A DNA stretch of 64,000 nucleotides from Phymorhynchus buccinoides (lineage: Eukaryota > Mollusca > Gastropoda > Neogastropoda > Raphitomidae), in NCBI GenBank assembly GCA_017654935.2, contig CM065699.1, positions 13,822,011 to 13,886,010 of the forward strand, read 5' to 3'. Shown one piece after another: positions 59,719 to 64,000 of the stretch. Numbering within the stretch: position 1 is the stretch's first letter; each line of letters begins with the position of its first letter. The position numbers were made by a program, and so were the translations under genes. The notes beneath the pieces were generated by a model, which worked only from the letters and a program-made list of their open reading frames with translations, did not search any database and had not been told where the DNA came from.

Positions 59719-60138
59719 TATGCGACCCAGCACCACGAAAGGGACATTAAGTGTCAAACTGACCTTTCTGAGAAAATTATATTGAAAACTTCAGACAATT
59801 CTCTTTCTAACGATACAAGAACCATTGTTGCATCTTTTTTTTGTTCTGGAGTTTTAAGCATTTAAAATTAGTAGGGTGAGCATTTGCCATTTTTAGAAAA
59901 CAGCCTAAACTCTAGATAACTAAAGAAAATGAATTGACTTACTCATTTTAAAGCACTTATAAGACCATTTAGAGATCATATTATTAAAGTGTCCTTTATA
60001 AATATGAAATATATGTTAGAGAACATGAAAATACCCATAACTCAAAATTGACAAATATGAGAATTTTTGAGTTTCCAAGCCTGTTGTGAGAAACTCGTCC
60101 AGTGATTTAATGTCCCTTTCGTGGTGCTGGGTCACATA
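59719..60138. mobile_element. 420-bp terminal-inverted-repeat element
   Basis: GACCCAGCACCACGAAAGGG (59724 onward) then ACATTAA, answered by TTAATGTCCCTTTCGTGGTG then CTGGGTC (60107-60133). The terminal repeats are about 30 bp and nearly perfect, with TA at the outer edges. The interior is AT-rich and non-coding, and it includes CATAACTCAAAATTGACAAA. Confidence 0.8.
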
Positions 60139-60139
60139 A

Positions 60140-60785
60140 TATTATACAGTCTCTTCATTCACTTACTTTCGTATTACCAATACTTATTGTGCCGATTCAT
60201 TTTTTTCTATGAGATGATGATGCATGATGCACGAATCATGTGTGTACATGTGTGTGTGTGTGTGCATACGCACATATGCGAGAATGTGTGTGCATCACTG
60301 TATGTGCAAATGTTTATGTGTGTGTGTCTGCTTCGATTTGATTTCAATCAAGATTTTGCGCCATATAAATACTGTATGTTGTTGTTTTTGCTTAGCGTCG
60401 TATAAATATTGCTGTCGTTGTTGTGTGCCTGTGTGTGTCTGTGTGTGTGCATGCGTGTATGTTAATGCGCACACAGACGTGTGTCTGTGTTTATGCGCAC
60501 GCGCGTGTGTGTATGTGCTTTCCCGACAATGACCTCTCGATAACAGAGAAGACATCTGCAATTCTGTAAAGCTGTGCTGGAAGCTATACCTATATCATAA
60601 AATTCATTGTGCTTCTGTGTGTCTGTGTGTGTGTATGTGTGTGAGTAACTCACGAACCAGTGGACAGAAGCGCTTCAAATTTTCTATGGTGGTGTATCGT
60701 GGTACACAGACGGTCCCATATAAACTATGAACCTTCAGAGCAAATCTCAGTTTTCTGTAAGATTGTATACTGTAGTAGTAAAGGG
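60140..60785. other. GT-rich sequence, no gene recognised
   Basis: Scattered GT/GC alternating runs at 60240-60330 and 60420-60520; otherwise unassigned. Confidence 0.5.
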
Positions 60786-61000
60786 TGTGAGGGTGCCTGG
60801 GCCGCAGACTTGGGAAATCTAGCTATCATAGCTATCAATATGGCCATACCAACAGCGGGATTTCTCCCTGCTCTTACCGACTTTCAACTGCCGAGGGATT
60901 TTTATGTGCATAAAGCGCACGGGTCAGACTAGCTTTAAGTCCCAACTCGACGTTCAGTTCGATTTTCCTATCAAACTAGAAACCCATGTGCGTTGTACAA
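60785..61000 (-). mobile_element. tRNA-derived SINE, second family (cut by gap)
   Basis: GGGATTTCTCCCTGCTCTTA, CATAAAGCGCACGGGTCAGA and CTAGCTTTAAGTCCC match 37590-37680. The B-box end would lie in the gap. Confidence 0.65.
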
Positions 61001-61500
61001 NNNNNNNNNNNNNNNNNNNNNNNNNNNNNNNNNNNNNNNNNNNNNNNNNNNNNNNNNNNNNNNNNNNNNNNNNNNNNNNNNNNNNNNNNNNNNNNNNNNN
61101 NNNNNNNNNNNNNNNNNNNNNNNNNNNNNNNNNNNNNNNNNNNNNNNNNNNNNNNNNNNNNNNNNNNNNNNNNNNNNNNNNNNNNNNNNNNNNNNNNNNN
61201 NNNNNNNNNNNNNNNNNNNNNNNNNNNNNNNNNNNNNNNNNNNNNNNNNNNNNNNNNNNNNNNNNNNNNNNNNNNNNNNNNNNNNNNNNNNNNNNNNNNN
61301 NNNNNNNNNNNNNNNNNNNNNNNNNNNNNNNNNNNNNNNNNNNNNNNNNNNNNNNNNNNNNNNNNNNNNNNNNNNNNNNNNNNNNNNNNNNNNNNNNNNN
61401 NNNNNNNNNNNNNNNNNNNNNNNNNNNNNNNNNNNNNNNNNNNNNNNNNNNNNNNNNNNNNNNNNNNNNNNNNNNNNNNNNNNNNNNNNNNNNNNNNNNN
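61001..61500. other. Assembly gap (500 N)
   Basis: Could hide an upstream MBTPS1 exon. Confidence 1.
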
Positions 61501-62480
61501 AGGCCTACACACACTTTGGTGAGACGAGTGAGCCAAAGATGTAAACCTGGGGTGTTAAACATTCTCCAAGAAGAAATGGACAGGTGGGAAATAGGGCAAT
61601 AGGTGGATCGGGATTTTCCTAAGCCTTTGGGTCAATAAATTGACAGAACTGCTAAGTATGAGGACTCAGTCAAAGTCTAAGTCAGTTTATTTCAGAAACC
61701 CCTCAAGTAGTATGTTCATTGCTCTTGGAAGATTGAAAGACAACCGTAGTTTTTGGCATATCAGACGTATTTTTTGGTTTTTACTGCAATTTGACCCCTG
61801 CGTCTTATCTGCTGATAGCGCCTTATCTACACCCAAAATAGAAAAGAATATGACAGAGTAACATGCATCTAAAATGAATAACTTGCTTACGTTATCACAG
61901 GCGTGTCATTTCTTTGGATTTTAAGCACAAAAGGTCTGATAGATTCGTTGAAAAGTGACACCAATTGCTACTGTATTATTATTTTTATCATAGTCAACCA
62001 TTTGTGTTCAATTTCTTTGTTATTATAAATGTTTTTCATCATCTTCACAGAGTTATTCACTATCCATTACATACTATTATCAAATGTGGCAATACAATTT
62101 TTGCACGTTTTCCTCTATTTAGTTGCGCATTATCCGCTGTAAGCGCTTTATCTGTGACCAAATTGAGTTTTTCCTTCTAAATATGTGCTCTGTAACGCCT
62201 TGTAGGCCGAAAATTACGGTATGTTATCTGGATGCATATTTGTTTGATGGAGTCCATTGTAACAGGACAAACAACAGCAAAACCAACAACAACAACAAGT
62301 ACAGAAAGCTAACTACCGCAAAAGAACAGAACGATGTCCGAAATTGAGAAAAACAAAGCTTAAAGCTGTGTCAAATTTGAGGTTTGTAAGGCTTTCGTCA
62401 ATGTAGCGAGAATTTTGTGAATAAAAGGCTATAGCCCAACTAGCTTTACTCTCACCTGGACTTATAATCAGCTTATGCGT
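61501..62480. other. No gene recognised
   Basis: AT-rich. GCGCCTTATCTACACCC near 61790 and AGCGCTTTATCTGTGACC and GTAGGCCGAAAATTACGGTA near 62140-62220 look like worn copies of the ACTATAAGGCG MITE family. Confidence 0.45.
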
Positions 62481-62484
62481 CCTA

Positions 62485-62712
62485 GCACACACACGCGCGC
62501 GCGTATACACGCACACTCACGCGGGCACACGCGCGCGCACACATACACACATGCACGCACGCAGTCGCGCGCGCGCACACGCACACACACACACACACTG
62601 ACGCACATACTAACACATACACTACCACAAACACACGAGCGTACAAGCACATGAAGAAATCTCGAAACATAAATGTACACAGATAATACAGCCACGCACA
62701 CGCACATGATTA
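62485..62712. repeat. CA/GC alternating tract
   Basis: CACGCGCGC and CACACA runs, a potential Z-DNA stretch. Confidence 0.85.
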
Positions 62713-62713
62713 G

Positions 62714-63150
<437 letters not shown>

Positions 63151-63156
63151 CACTCT

Positions 63157-64000
63157 TCCGAAAATCCGAACTAGCTGTTCCTGCAATAACAGTTTGTGAT
63201 GTTTATCTTTATCTTAATCATTTAAAACAAACAGGTACACGTGGTCTTGATGGTTTAGATGGAATTATTCTTAAACTTAGTGCTCCTCTCATTACAGACA
63301 CACTGACTTATCTATACAACCTCTGTATCGATAAAAGTTATTTTCCTAACATTCTGAAGCAAGCTAAAGTTATACCACTTTTTAAATCTGGTGATAAAGC
63401 TGACCCTTCAAACTATAGACCTATTTCGCTCGTTTCTGTTCTTTCTAAACCTCTAGAAAAGCATTTTAGCAAATATATAATTTCTCATTTATCTAAATAT
63501 GATTTAATACACCCTAATCAATCTGGCTTTAGATCAAATCACTCTTGCCACACAGCTTTGACTAATCTTGTTGACCAATGGCTTGCAAACATAGATGATT
63601 TAAAAATTACAGGGGTCCTTTTAGTAGACTTCGCCAAAGCATTTGATGTAATCGACCATAATCTACTACTGAGGAAAATAGCAATATATAGATTTTCAAA
63701 ATCTGTCCTTCAGTTCATCAAATCATTTATTACAAATCGTAAGCAGACTGTTTTCCTTCATAATAAACAATCTAGTTCTTTACCAATCAAATTCGGGGTT
63801 CCACAAGGATCAGTTATAGGTCCCCTTTTGTTTTTACTATATGTCAATGATCTTCCTCTTCATATTAAAGACCCTTGTGAGATGTTTGCCGATGATACGT
63901 CAATTCACGCTAACCATACTGATCTCAATCAGCTATCCTTTAAATTGCAAGAAAATATAGATCAGCTAGTTGAATGGACAGAACTTAACCACATGACATT
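63157..64000 (+). CDS. Non-LTR retrotransposon reverse transcriptase (partial)
   Basis: The frame (codons aligned to 63183) is open from the CT tract to the window end, at least 270 codons. In order: GTRGLDGLDGIILK near 63235, KVIPLFKSGDKADPSNYRPI (RT motif 1-2, about 63367), HPNQSGFRSNHSC (63512), VLLVDFAKAFDVIDHNLLL (motif A, catalytic Asp, about 63616), GVPQGSVIGPLLFLLYVNDL (motif B, about 63796) and MFADDTSIHA (motif C, both catalytic Asp present, about 63880). It resembles CR1/Jockey-clade ORF2. The N-terminal endonuclease is not visible; upstream is pure (CT)n, so the copy is 5'-truncated or the tract is intrusive. The RT core looks intact, suggesting a young copy. Confidence 0.93.

Overview
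This is a window of an animal nuclear genome. It has spliced exons with GT/AG borders, non-LTR retrotransposons, tRNA-derived SINEs, Helitrons, several MITE families, very long (CT)n and (GT)n tracts, and three scaffold gaps of exactly 500 N. The repeat style suggests a lophotrochozoan, most likely a marine gastropod mollusc; this rests on recognising repeat words, not on a marker gene. There is no sign of operons, prokaryotic genes or CRISPR.

The one host protein-coding gene I recognise is on the minus strand, from about 53.7 kb down to the gap at 36.0 kb. Twelve consecutive exons encode the lumenal half of MBTPS1 (site-1 protease, the Golgi subtilase that cleaves SREBP and ATF6) downstream of its catalytic domain. 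Every exon has GT..AG borders and all eleven junction phases fit, giving about 475 codons without a stop. The catalytic 5' exons are not visible between 53.8 and 64 kb. The C-terminal membrane-anchor exon lies in or beyond the 35.5-36.0 kb gap.

The most unusual feature of this gene is that pieces of its own exon borders are tandemly multiplied inside the neighbouring introns. The acceptor and 5' part of exon a (53555-53740) is repeated at about 150 bp spacing. The acceptor of exon i (42267-42410) seeds a 48-bp minisatellite in which nearly every unit carries a good 3' splice site. The donor end of exon i is repeated four times downstream. A fragment of exon e (49902-50094) lies 1.6 kb downstream of it. 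A 73-bp minisatellite sits next to a candidate further exon at 34 kb.

The left half (1 to about 31.4 kb) is intergenic and repeat-derived. It is dominated by an imperfect inverted duplication: positions 1-10281 match the reverse complement of about 18923-30311, around an 8.6 kb spacer. The arms are close in sequence but differ by discrete events, so each serves as the empty-site control for the other. A Helitron at 491-1247 occurs only in the left arm, with an A/T target. A TTAA-flanked MITE at 18935-19180 occurs only in the right arm, and its empty site is intact at 10261-10275. A 98-bp insertion at 21647-21757 shows a 13-bp duplication. Other differences are minisatellite and microsatellite copy number and a 1.6 kb indel. 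The outer part of the right arm is a tandem array of the 3' end of a LINE tailed by (CT)n.

The right end (54.8-64 kb) holds long GT/CA/CT tracts, further MITEs, LINE 3' ends and, at 63157-64000, an open non-LTR reverse transcriptase that runs off the window.
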